Assembly (NCBI RefSeq): GCF_000420425.1
Contig: NZ_ATUX01000006.1
Location: forward strand, 310,001 to 374,000
DNA length: 64,000 nt
Source of the DNA: Schaalia vaccimaxillae DSM 15804
GTDB taxonomy: Bacteria; Actinomycetota; Actinomycetes; Actinomycetales; Actinomycetaceae
Reading direction: 5' to 3'
Shown: positions 35,917-44,242 of the stretch, in pieces
Position numbering within the stretch: the first letter of the stretch is position 1
Layout of the letters: every line of letters starts with the position of its first letter
The notes under the pieces: model-generated
The model's database searches: none
What the model was told of the DNA's origin: nothing
What the model saw: the letters and a program-made list of their open reading frames with translations, nothing else
Position numbers and translations under genes: made by a program

Positions 35917-38046
35917 GTTGTGACTGACTCTCAGCCTCACCAGTCCAGACTGGTCACTGCCAACAGCATTCGAGGCCGAAACCCTGATCGCTGCCCCATC
36001 CAATTGCTCCGTAACAAGAAGATTGGCACGTCTGCCATGAGCCTCAGCTCCGTCACATGCCTCCAGGGGCTCCCAATAGGCACTCTTTGGTCGCATAACA
36101 AACCAATTCAGTGCCGGAGCTGGATCTCCAGCCCCATCAATCTCCATCTCGAGCCGCATGCCCAAAGGAGCAAAAATCGTCCTCGACTGAGCGTCACCGG
36201 CCATCTGTACAGCTCTTAGACAATCCGCAGACAATCTAACAGCCGACAAAGTGGGGGCGACACCGCTACCAGCACGTTGGCGGCCCAACTGCCTAACCTT
36301 GAGCAACTGCCTCGCAGACTCTCGAGCCTCATGCACTCTGGACAGAGCCAGTTCGTCACCCGATCGAGCCAAGAATGCACGCATCTGTTGAAGATCTAAA
36401 GGATCAGCGTAATAATTCGGATCCGCCAGCTCGACCCTCACCCTCGTGATAGAAGATACCGGCAGCTTTACCTGGGTGAGTGCAGGCCCAGACAGCAACT
36501 CCCGACCCGATAACTCCACCCAGGAATCTCCTACCGTGATTCGATACCGCTGTTCATCCTCAACATCGGCTACCAGATGCACGTCATAGGCCGCGTGCTC
36601 ATCGCCGAATTCCCCCACCACACAGAAGGCCTCAGCTGCTACTGCCCCATTTCCCATCTTCGGACTATTCATCCAATGCCAGTCATTTTCTTTAATAGCC
36701 ACGAGATCATCGTCAACTACGACTAGGGGCTCAGGAACCCACTGGACATCTGATTCACAGCGCACCCGAATCACCGACTGCACTTCGTCGGGGCACTGTC
36801 CATCAAGCGACACCACCAGAGTTGTGCCATCTTGTCTAAAGTCCAGAGCACGGCCAGCATCATCAACCTCAACAGATTCAACAACCGAGCCCAGTCCTCG
36901 GACAACCAGCTCCCCAGCATCCCAAGAGGACGGGAATAAAAAGAGACACTGCCCGTTAACAGTGAGTCTGCCCCACGACGGCATAGGGAGCCGAGTTGCC
37001 CTCGCCCCCATGACAGCATCGGGATGACGCTGCAACCATTGGCCAATCTTGCCCAAAACACTCGCATCAAAAGGATCGATCCCGCCATCGCCTCGCGGAC
37101 CGACATTGAGGGCGTACTGTCCCCCGCCCGACACCGTTGTCACCAACTGGGTGACGAGGTCGCGAACCTTAAGTAGTAAGTTGTCTGGCGACCGATCACA
37201 CTTGTCTGTGGTGCAGTACCCCCATGCCAAGGGAAAGATCGAGGAAGCAGCTTCCCAATGCCCGTCCAAGACCAGGGTAGGAACTTCGTTGTCTCCCCCG
37301 ACCTCGAAATCACCTTTGTCATTCCACACACGAGAACTAACCATGGTATCGGGCTGATGCATATGAACCCGACGGGCGATACGTTCGGATTGCTCTGCGG
37401 TTGGGCCGCCCATGTCGAACCAAAGCTCAGTGATCGGACCATACTGGGTCAGCAGTTCATCGAGCTGCGGCTCAATGACTTCGTCGATTAAAGAATCACT
37501 GATCGGATTCACGTTCTCGTACGGTTCGGCTTCGTGCTGAGTCCAGTCGATGATCGAGAAATACAGGCCTAATCCCAAACCCTGCCTATGACATTCCTCA
37601 GCTAGCTCGCGCAAAGGGTCACGTCCAAAAGGTGTCGCTTGGACAATATTGAAAGAAGTTGTGGCCGTGTCCCACATGCAAAACCCGTCGTGATGTTTCG
37701 TTGTCACAATCAAAGAGCGCATACCTGCTGACTTTGCCAAGGCGCATATAGTGCCCGCATCCCACGAACTGGCGTGCATATTCGAGGCCGCTTGAAGATA
37801 AGCCTCATCGGAAATACTCATCCAGGCTTTGATCTGCTCGGGGTAACCAATCCCTTGGTCAGTACCTTCATAACGCCCCTCGAAAGTGGAGTAAACACCC
37901 CAGTGGATGAAGAGCTCGAATTGAAGCTGTTGCCAGCGGCGAATGCGCTGGTCAGAACTAAAAGGAATAGCTGCGGGAAGACCTACTGAGGAGAACATGG
38001 CGACCATGGTAGACACCAAGACCATGATCTGTCTGTGATACCGCAA
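35914..38046 (-). CDS. Secreted GH29 alpha-L-fucosidase, short paralogue
   Basis: 710 residues. The TTG at 38046 gives RYHRQ ahead of a hydrophobic signal segment (MVLVSTMVAMFSSVGLPAAI), while the ATG at 38025 would lack the positive charges, so TTG is preferred; GAGGTG lies upstream. The GH29 barrel shares long stretches with the neighbouring enzyme: HWGVYS, GYPEQIKAWM, IIDWTQHEAEPY, VWNDKGDFEVGGDN, and nucleophile Asp in LWFDMGGP. After the beta-sandwich the sequence jumps to the second Ig-like domain of the paralogue (DAQSRT...), omitting the first Ig and discoidin domains; no wall anchor follows. It is probably released or soluble. Confidence 0.9.
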   Translation of the reverse strand: MRYHRQIMVLVSTMVAMFSSVGLPAAIPFSSDQRIRRWQQLQFELFIHWGVYSTFEGRYEGTDQGIGYPEQIKAWMSISDEAYLQAASNMHASSWDAGTICALAKSAGMRSLIVTTKHHDGFCMWDTATTSFNIVQATPFGRDPLRELAEECHRQGLGLGLYFSIIDWTQHEAEPYENVNPISDSLIDEVIEPQLDELLTQYGPITELWFDMGGPTAEQSERIARRVHMHQPDTMVSSRVWNDKGDFEVGGDNEVPTLVLDGHWEAASSIFPLAWGYCTTDKCDRSPDNLLLKVRDLVTQLVTTVSGGGQYALNVGPRGDGGIDPFDASVLGKIGQWLQRHPDAVMGARATRLPMPSWGRLTVNGQCLFLFPSSWDAGELVVRGLGSVVESVEVDDAGRALDFRQDGTTLVVSLDGQCPDEVQSVIRVRCESDVQWVPEPLVVVDDDLVAIKENDWHWMNSPKMGNGAVAAEAFCVVGEFGDEHAAYDVHLVADVEDEQRYRITVGDSWVELSGRELLSGPALTQVKLPVSSITRVRVELADPNYYADPLDLQQMRAFLARSGDELALSRVHEARESARQLLKVRQLGRQRAGSGVAPTLSAVRLSADCLRAVQMAGDAQSRTIFAPLGMRLEMEIDGAGDPAPALNWFVMRPKSAYWEPLEACDGAEAHGRRANLLVTEQLDGAAIRVSASNAVGSDQSGLVRLRVSHN

Positions 38047-38084
38047 ACCAACACCTCAGGTGGCATTTATCTGCCAGTGGTTGG

Positions 38085-38119
38085 CAAAAACGATCGGCCA
38101 CCTAGGGTGGCCGACCGTT
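38085..38119 (-). terminator. Intrinsic terminator after response regulator gene
   Basis: On the minus strand AACGGTCGGCCACC pairs with GGTGGCCGATCGTT (one mismatch) and runs into TTTTTGCC. It separates the regulator from the fucosidase genes, so those need their own promoter. Confidence 0.8.
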
Positions 38120-38144
38120 AATCAAAAAATCACTGACAACACAC

Positions 38145-38798
38145 TTAGTTACGCCAAGCAGCAGCTCGTTGTCCTGCAACCCACGCTGCCACCTGGGTGC
38201 GACGTTGAAGACCCATCTTGGATAAAAGAGACGTAATGTGGTTCTTCACCGTCTTCTCAGCAACACCCAGCTTCGCACCAATTTCACGGTTCGACAGCCC
38301 ATCGCCAATCAGTTCAAGTACGCGACGCTCAGACGGTGTCAGATCAGCAGTGGGATCTTCATGGTCAGCACGTCGACGCGTCAATGTGCGGTCATCAAGA
38401 AGAACCCGCCCAGCCGCAACGGCTTTAATAACGTCAGTAATCTCAGCGCCTCTGACGGTCTTAAGGATGTAGGCGCGCGCCCCCTTATCCAAGGACTCAG
38501 CCAACGCCTCGTCATCATCAAAGGAAGTCAAAACAATCGGCAAAATTTCCGGGTGAGTCTTGCCCAGAGAATCCATAATGTCAATGCCCGTACCATCGGG
38601 CAGTTGCAAGTCCACCAAAATCACATCGGGACGCACTAGATCCGCTCGACGCAGCGCATCTTGAACTGACCCGGCTTCAGCCACAACTTCAAGCTCGTCG
38701 GCGCGGTCAACGATTTCAGCGATGCCACGGCGAACGATCTCATGATCGTCGACAATCATCACGCGGATGTGAGACAGGTTGATTGCGTTTTCAGTCAC
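38145..38798 (-). CDS. NarL/DevR-family response regulator
   Basis: 217 residues: receiver domain with acidic pocket (IVDDHE), phospho-acceptor Asp63 in VILVDLQLP, the Thr/Ser switch (LTSFDD) and Lys in ILKTV; then a LuxR-type HTH (LTPSERRVLELIGDGLSNREIGAKLGVAEKTVKNHITSLL, ~148-190). The best candidate partner is the GAF histidine kinase at 30,613-32,256, since HisKA_3 kinases pair with NarL regulators, but the two are separated by the fucosidase genes and lie on opposite strands. Targets may include cyd genes. Ends at a terminator. Confidence 0.92.
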   Translation of the reverse strand: MTENAINLSHIRVMIVDDHEIVRRGIAEIVDRADELEVVAEAGSVQDALRRADLVRPDVILVDLQLPDGTGIDIMDSLGKTHPEILPIVLTSFDDDEALAESLDKGARAYILKTVRGAEITDVIKAVAAGRVLLDDRTLTRRRADHEDPTADLTPSERRVLELIGDGLSNREIGAKLGVAEKTVKNHITSLLSKMGLQRRTQVAAWVAGQRAAAWRN

Positions 38799-38900
38799 CC
38801 GGCCATGTTACCGGGTCCACGATCCTCACTCACGCCGTGTCTGCAAAATGTTGAGATGTTCAGAAGGCATGAGGCATCTGCGACGAACACTCAACCTTCA

Positions 38901-39638
38901 TCAAAGCGTTGGGGAATCCTCGGATGCTTCAAAGCTGCTCATAGCGTTGGCAGCCGCCGCGTTTTCCGCATGTTTCTTCGACGTCGCGGTGCCTGTACCC
39001 ACCGGACCTTCAAGACCTTCAACCAGCGCCACCGCAGTAAAAGTGCGCTGATGGTCAGGACCTTCGCCACAGACCTCGTAATGGACGGCACCTAAGCCAT
39101 GGGCCTGCGCATATTCAACAAGAATCGTCTTGAAATCTTGGTGCTCTCCTCGATTTGCAGCATCGACGAGCAAGAAGTCCAGATTCGCCAAAATGACATT
39201 TCGAGTCGTCTCTAAGCCATGCGTCAAATATGTTGCGCCAATGAGAGCTTCAAAGGTATCGGACAAGATGGAAGATTTATCTCTTCCGCCCCCGTTTGCT
39301 TCTCCCCTACCCAAGTAAATGAAGTCTCCGAGTCCTAGCCTGCGAGCAGCCGCTGCTAACGGTTCTTGAGACACCGTTGCTGCGCGCATCCGCGACAAGT
39401 CTGACTCCGCGACCTGCGGGTGGTCATGAAAGAGACGGTCCGCAACAACCACCGACAGCACCGAATCCCCAAGAAATTCCAAGCGTTCGTTGTTCGCAAT
39501 GCCACCAGCTTCATTAGCGTAGGAACGGTGAACCAACGCTAAACCCAGCAGGTCATCTGCGACGTCAATTCCCCATGCCTGACACAGGGCCACCGTGTCA
39601 GTGCGCGGAGGGATCGGAAGATGTTTGGCTTTAGCCAT
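38901..39638 (-). CDS. rnc: Ribonuclease III
   Basis: 245 residues. The RNase III signature NERLEFLGDSVL and the second acidic cluster DTFEALIGATYL supply the metal-binding residues; the C-terminal ~75 residues form the dsRNA-binding domain (FKTILVEYAQ...GTATSKKHAENAAAANAM). Processes rRNA and double-stranded RNA. Its ATG overlaps the DUF177 stop by one base (TGATG). Confidence 0.95.
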   Translation of the reverse strand: MAKAKHLPIPPRTDTVALCQAWGIDVADDLLGLALVHRSYANEAGGIANNERLEFLGDSVLSVVVADRLFHDHPQVAESDLSRMRAATVSQEPLAAAARRLGLGDFIYLGRGEANGGGRDKSSILSDTFEALIGATYLTHGLETTRNVILANLDFLLVDAANRGEHQDFKTILVEYAQAHGLGAVHYEVCGEGPDHQRTFTAVALVEGLEGPVGTGTATSKKHAENAAAANAMSSFEASEDSPTL

Positions 39639-40228
39639 CAGTCCTGCTCTTCTTCGTCGCTATCTGCATCCGCGTCGTCACTGTTGAGTAGTCCTGCCAG
39701 CGACGCCAATCGCGGGTCCACCACAAAATGCTCGTGATCAGCGGGCAATTCTTCCCACTTTTCTCCGCAGACGTCGCACAGGCCTCGACAATCGGGTTTA
39801 CACAAAGGGCGCTCGTCTACCAACGTGATGATCGCATCACGAACCTGGGTTTCAAGATCGATGGTGTCGCGCTGTCCGATCAAGAACAGATCATCGCCAT
39901 CCTCATCGCCATCTGACGCAGCCAATTGAGTAGGCGCACTTCCCGGCTCGAAGTACACCTCCGCCGAAGAGATGGCATGGTGGGCAACCACAGGATCCAG
40001 GCACCGTACGCATTCACCACTGAGGTTGACATCCGTATAAAGCTGAACAAGAACCCCATCATCAACGCTGGTCAGATCGACACCCAAAGTCAGCTCGTCG
40101 CCCTCGGGCACAGCCATCGCAGGAGTGCCCAAGTCGTCGGGCGCTTGCCAGTCAATGTCAAAGTGACGAGTGGCACCAATCTGGCGCGGCAAAGTTGTCA
40201 GGGAGAGGACGAGATGAGAGTCAGCCAT
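39638..40228 (-). CDS. DUF177/YceD-family protein
   Basis: 196 residues of the YceD/DUF177 family, recognised by CVRCLDPV and the zinc-ribbon-like DERPLCKPDCRGLCDVCG. In many bacteria it is encoded with rpmF and has been linked to 23S rRNA handling; here rpmF is not adjacent. The ATG at 40228 overlaps the end of sepIVA by 8 bases. The order sepIVA-DUF177-rnc matches Rv2927c-Rv2926c-Rv2925c of mycobacteria. The tail is very acidic (DADADSDEEEQD). Confidence 0.85.
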   Translation of the reverse strand: MADSHLVLSLTTLPRQIGATRHFDIDWQAPDDLGTPAMAVPEGDELTLGVDLTSVDDGVLVQLYTDVNLSGECVRCLDPVVAHHAISSAEVYFEPGSAPTQLAASDGDEDGDDLFLIGQRDTIDLETQVRDAIITLVDERPLCKPDCRGLCDVCGEKWEELPADHEHFVVDPRLASLAGLLNSDDADADSDEEEQD

Positions 40229-40943
40229 CGAGCTCAACATCCGTCACGTCCACTCCGTGGCGTTCAGCAATCGTGCGCCGACCGGCTTCGGTCTTGCGCT
40301 GCAAGTCCGATAGCAGCCCCGCCAATTCCCCAAGCGACTTTGCAACATACTCATCTGCGCCTTCACGCAGCGTCTCGTCTTGTTTGCGGGCCTGCGCAAC
40401 GATTTCTCGTGCACGTTCCTCGGCCATGCGCGTGATGTTTTGAGTTGAGAGCAAACGCTGAGCCTGGTTGTTGGCATCAACCAAGGTCGCTTCAGCATCT
40501 GAGCGTGCCTGAGCCAAAGTCGCCTCGGCTTCATCCTTTGCCCGTTCGACCATACGCTCAGCCTCTTCGCGCGCATTTGCGACAATCTCTTCAGCCTTTT
40601 CGTTCGCGGCATCCAGAGTTGACGTGGCTTTCGTATTGGCCTCAGCAATTGTGGTTTCAGCAGCCGTGTCAGCCCGCCCCAAAACAGCGTCAGCGTCGGC
40701 GATCACCGCGTCAGCAGACAGAAGGTCCTCCGGCAAAGCCTCACGTGCTTGATCCAAGAGATCAAGAATCTCAGCTTTGTTGAGCATGATGTTTGCAGAT
40801 AGCGGCACTGCGCGCGCAACCTCAACAAGGTCCTCAATCTGGTCCAGTGCGGCGATCACTGTGGAGGGGCCGTACACAGTCTGTTCCTGCCAGCTCTGAT
40901 CGTCACTTTCGTGCGCGGGAGTCGCTGCGTCCGGGTTAGCCAT
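40221..40943 (-). CDS. sepIVA: SepIVA-like DivIVA-family coiled-coil protein
   Basis: 240 residues from the ATG at 40943, which has GGAGGAAAAG immediately before it. After ~25 disordered residues there is a short N-terminal DivIVA-like region (AALDQIEDLVEVARAVPLSANIMLNKAEILDLLDQ), then a long Ala/Glu-rich coiled coil (~70-200). Synteny with the mycobacterial gene for SepIVA, an essential late divisome factor, supports the name. The role is inferred from orthologue position and architecture. Confidence 0.8.
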   Translation of the reverse strand: MANPDAATPAHESDDQSWQEQTVYGPSTVIAALDQIEDLVEVARAVPLSANIMLNKAEILDLLDQAREALPEDLLSADAVIADADAVLGRADTAAETTIAEANTKATSTLDAANEKAEEIVANAREEAERMVERAKDEAEATLAQARSDAEATLVDANNQAQRLLSTQNITRMAEERAREIVAQARKQDETLREGADEYVAKSLGELAGLLSDLQRKTEAGRRTIAERHGVDVTDVELDG

Positions 40944-40979
40944 CTTTTCCTCCATCATCGTTGGATCGACGGGTCGCTT

Positions 40980-41453
40980 CTAAGCTTCATTGTCCGTCAT
41001 CAGGTCCGCGATTGAGGCGGGAACATACCGAGAAGCGTCCAATCCGAGGGCAAGTAGTTCACGAACGCCCGACGACGAGACGTGTCCGAGCCCAGGACGA
41101 GTCGGCAGCCAGAGTGTCTCGACTCCCCCAACCTCAAAGTTGTAGGCGGCTTGACTGGCTTCAAACTCGACGTCCGCTGCGCCTCGAACACCTTTAATCA
41201 CCACGTCGGCGCCGACATTGCGCACACATTCGATCAGTGAGCCATCCATCTGGCGCACCTCTACTCCCGGAATCTGAGCCGTGGACTTCTCAAGGAAAGC
41301 AACACGTTGCTTCACACTAAATCGGTATGACTTGCGAGGGTTCGACCCCACCGCGACGATTACACGATCTGCGATCCGAGTTGCGCGCGAAATAATATCA
41401 ATGTGTCCAATGGTGACAGGATCAAAGGAGCCGGGCACGAGGGCGATGGTCAT
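40980..41453 (-). CDS. coaD: Phosphopantetheine adenylyltransferase
   Basis: 157 residues, full length. PGSFDPVTIGHIDII (HxGH nucleotidyltransferase motif) and the C-terminal VSSSGVRELLALGLD identify CoaD, the fourth step of coenzyme A synthesis. The ATG overlaps the rsmD stop as ATGA. Confidence 0.96.
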   Translation of the reverse strand: MTIALVPGSFDPVTIGHIDIISRATRIADRVIVAVGSNPRKSYRFSVKQRVAFLEKSTAQIPGVEVRQMDGSLIECVRNVGADVVIKGVRGAADVEFEASQAAYNFEVGGVETLWLPTRPGLGHVSSSGVRELLALGLDASRYVPASIADLMTDNEA

Positions 41454-42055
41454 GCTTCCAGCCTATCTGCCGCCCGGACTGTAGGCGCGGGAGGGCCAGC
41501 AAACCACGCAGCGGTTTCTCCCCACTTGCGCTGGTCTTCGAGCACCAAGAATGAAGGCCAACGCGGTTGCGGGCTGCGAGTGGAGCGTTCAACCACGACC
41601 AGTGCATCGGGTGTCAACCAAGGCCCCAGACTGGCGAGCACTTGAGCCAGGTGATCCTCATCCACATCGTAAGGAGGATCAACGAGGACGAGGTCGACGT
41701 CGCCCGTCAATGCTTCGTTTTGCTCGTCGACACTGCGGGTGCGCAAGAACTGGCGAACGTCGCCTGTGTGGACGCGGCCGGGCAGGCCTGTGGTTGAAAT
41801 ATTGGCAGAAATAATCCGTGACGCCGCAAGAGACTTCTCAACGAGGACGACGTCAGAGGCTCCCCGCGATGCTGCTTCAAGGCCGAGAGCACCCGAACCC
41901 GCATACAGGTCAAGGACGCGGGCATCTTCGATCATTCCCAGGTGTTCGAGCCTCGAAAAGAGAGCTTCGCGGACACGTTCAGATGTTGGCCGCGTACCGC
42001 GGGCCGGAACTTTAAGAGTTCGGCCTTTGGCTTTTCCGGCAACAATCCTTGTCAT
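41450..42055 (-). CDS. rsmD: 16S rRNA (guanine966-N2)-methyltransferase
   Basis: 201 residues. IVAGKAKGRTLKVP at the N-terminus, RPTSERVREALFSRL, the SAM-binding VLDLYAGSGALGLEAASRGA, and the catalytic LVDPPYD are RsmD hallmarks. Acts on 30S subunits. It forms the common rsmD-coaD pair and lies 20 bases after recG. Confidence 0.94.
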   Translation of the reverse strand: MTRIVAGKAKGRTLKVPARGTRPTSERVREALFSRLEHLGMIEDARVLDLYAGSGALGLEAASRGASDVVLVEKSLAASRIISANISTTGLPGRVHTGDVRQFLRTRSVDEQNEALTGDVDLVLVDPPYDVDEDHLAQVLASLGPWLTPDALVVVERSTRSPQPRWPSFLVLEDQRKWGETAAWFAGPPAPTVRAADRLEA

Positions 42056-42075
42056 ACTGCGATTTTACGTTACCT

Positions 42076-44241
42076 TCAGGATCTTTCGATCCACGCTAGG
42101 GAATCTCCAGAGATCTGCGCGATAGCCTGAGCAAGCACAGGATGGTCAGATAACCGCGGATCATCACCTACCAGGCTGTCTGCTTCAGATCGGGCGGCCT
42201 CGATAATCGACACGTCGCGACGCACTGACAAGAAGCGCAGATGGCTGGACCGGCCCGACTGGTCAGAGCCCAGAACGTCGCCCTCCTTGCGCAGTTTGAG
42301 ATCTGCCTCAGCCAATTCGAAACCATCAGTTGTTGCCGCGAAAGCTTCCAGGCGTGTTCGACCCGAGTCAGTTAGATCGTGACGATGTACAGCCATACAG
42401 ACAGACTTGAGGTCAGAACGTCCCACGCGCCCTCGTAGCTGGTGGAGCTGACTCAAGCCGAATTGCTGAGCATCAACAATCACCATCATCGTTGCATCCG
42501 GGACATCAACCCCGACCTCGATAACCGTTGTTGACACAAGTACCGGAGCTCGGCCTGCAGAGAAATCCTCCATGATCTGCGCTTTGAGATCGGGAGGAGT
42601 TCGGCCAGTGAGTTCATGAATGGCTAAGCCAGCCAATGGGGAAGATGTGCGCAGATACTGGGCAACACCGGCAACACTTGCTAAGGGCGGCCGAGTCGGA
42701 GCCTGGGTATCTGGATCAGCATCTTCAACGGTTTCGTCCTCGTCAATCCTTGGGCAAACGACGTAGACGCGGCGGTTGGCATCAACTTCTTCGCGCGCCC
42801 TGACCCACAGGCGTTCCATCCAGGCACTGTGAGTGGCGTCGACGAGGAAGGTGTCTACGGGCGTTCGCCCCGGCGGCAAGCCGCGCATGCGCGTCTCATC
42901 AAGATCACCAAACACCGTCATGGCAACCGTTCGCGGAATGGGTGTTGCGGTCATGACAAGCTGATGCGCAGAGCGCCCATCCGAGCTATCGCGAAGCCGA
43001 TCACGTTGCGCGACACCAAAGCGATGTTGTTCGTCAACAACCACCAATCCAAGATCTGCGAACTCTATCCCCTCTTGAAGCAGCGCGTGGGTGCCAATGA
43101 CAATGATCGGCGCGCCGGCGCGCAAAGCCTGGTCGATCTGCCTGCGTTCCACCGCCGGAGTTGCTCCAGTGAGCAAACGTACGTCGAGTTCCGGGAACTT
43201 TTCGAGGACGGGGGCCATCATCGAGCGGATTGACGAAAAATGCTGTTCGGCCAGAACCTCCGTTGGTGCCACCAATGCCCCCTGGTGCCCCGCCCCAACG
43301 ACTTGTGCCAGAGCAGCCACGGCAACAATTGTTTTTCCCGACCCTACGTCGCCTTGCAAGAGACGTTGCATGGGTCGACTCGCTTCCAGATCCTGCCCAA
43401 TTTGTTCAATAGCATCGGCTTGAGCAGAGGTGAATTCAAAGGGCACGGCGTCGATAAATGCCGTCAGAAGAGCATTTCCATGACGCGCACACGCTGGGCC
43501 TTGGCGCGCGTCAGCACCAGCTCTGGCCAAAACCAGAGCCGTTTGCAGAACGAAGGCTTCCTCCCACGCCAGGGCGCGTCGAGCTAACTGGTAGTCCTCA
43601 TCAACTGTGGGCTGGTGCAGGAGCCGAAGTGCCTGAGCTTTCGATAGCAGGTCGTGGCGTTGTCTGAGTTCCTCTCCGATAACGTCGTTGACCTGAGCGT
43701 CGTCGAGGGCGTCCAAAACCATTGCCACCGCACGCGCGATCACCCATGAGGTGAGCCCAGACCCTGCCGGATAGATGGGGATTGGACGACTCGCATGACG
43801 ACGCAGCGCGTTCTCGTCCTCGTCTGCTCCTTCAAAACTTGGATGCGTGAGCTGAAGTTTTCCACGATAGCTGCCAACTTTTCCTGCAAAGAGGAAGGAT
43901 TCTCCAGGCTTGAGGAGCTTTTCGTGAGGAATGAGTTTGTACTGGTTTTTAGCGAAGAAGGTGGCCGAAATTCGATCGAATCCGTCAGTCAATGTCACTT
44001 CGAGGCGCACACCGCCGCGGGCCGACTTATTCGCAATGAGCCGCGTTTCAACAACTTCAGCCAGGATCGTCACATCGTCGCCATCTCGCAGCGACCGTAG
44101 CGCCGTCAATGCCCCCCAGTGGTAGTAGCGTCGCGGGGCAACCGCAAGCAGGTCGCCGACGGTGACGATGCCAACGGCATCCAGTTTGCGCGCCGTTGCC
44201 TGGGGGATGCGCAAATGAAGGGGAATGCCTAACGGATCCAT
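42076..44241 (-). CDS. recG: ATP-dependent DNA helicase RecG
   Basis: 721 residues from ATG 44241, one base after the stop of the upstream gene. Domains: wedge/OB fold (~60-160), helicase lobe 1 with Walker A QGDVGSGKT and DEQH box (VVVDEQHRFGV), lobe 2 with STTVIEVGVDVP and QLRGRVGRSD, and the C-terminal TRG motif region. Remodels stalled forks and Holliday junctions. Confidence 0.95.
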   Translation of the reverse strand: MDPLGIPLHLRIPQATARKLDAVGIVTVGDLLAVAPRRYYHWGALTALRSLRDGDDVTILAEVVETRLIANKSARGGVRLEVTLTDGFDRISATFFAKNQYKLIPHEKLLKPGESFLFAGKVGSYRGKLQLTHPSFEGADEDENALRRHASRPIPIYPAGSGLTSWVIARAVAMVLDALDDAQVNDVIGEELRQRHDLLSKAQALRLLHQPTVDEDYQLARRALAWEEAFVLQTALVLARAGADARQGPACARHGNALLTAFIDAVPFEFTSAQADAIEQIGQDLEASRPMQRLLQGDVGSGKTIVAVAALAQVVGAGHQGALVAPTEVLAEQHFSSIRSMMAPVLEKFPELDVRLLTGATPAVERRQIDQALRAGAPIIVIGTHALLQEGIEFADLGLVVVDEQHRFGVAQRDRLRDSSDGRSAHQLVMTATPIPRTVAMTVFGDLDETRMRGLPPGRTPVDTFLVDATHSAWMERLWVRAREEVDANRRVYVVCPRIDEDETVEDADPDTQAPTRPPLASVAGVAQYLRTSSPLAGLAIHELTGRTPPDLKAQIMEDFSAGRAPVLVSTTVIEVGVDVPDATMMVIVDAQQFGLSQLHQLRGRVGRSDLKSVCMAVHRHDLTDSGRTRLEAFAATTDGFELAEADLKLRKEGDVLGSDQSGRSSHLRFLSVRRDVSIIEAARSEADSLVGDDPRLSDHPVLAQAIAQISGDSLAWIERS

Positions 44242-44242
44242 C

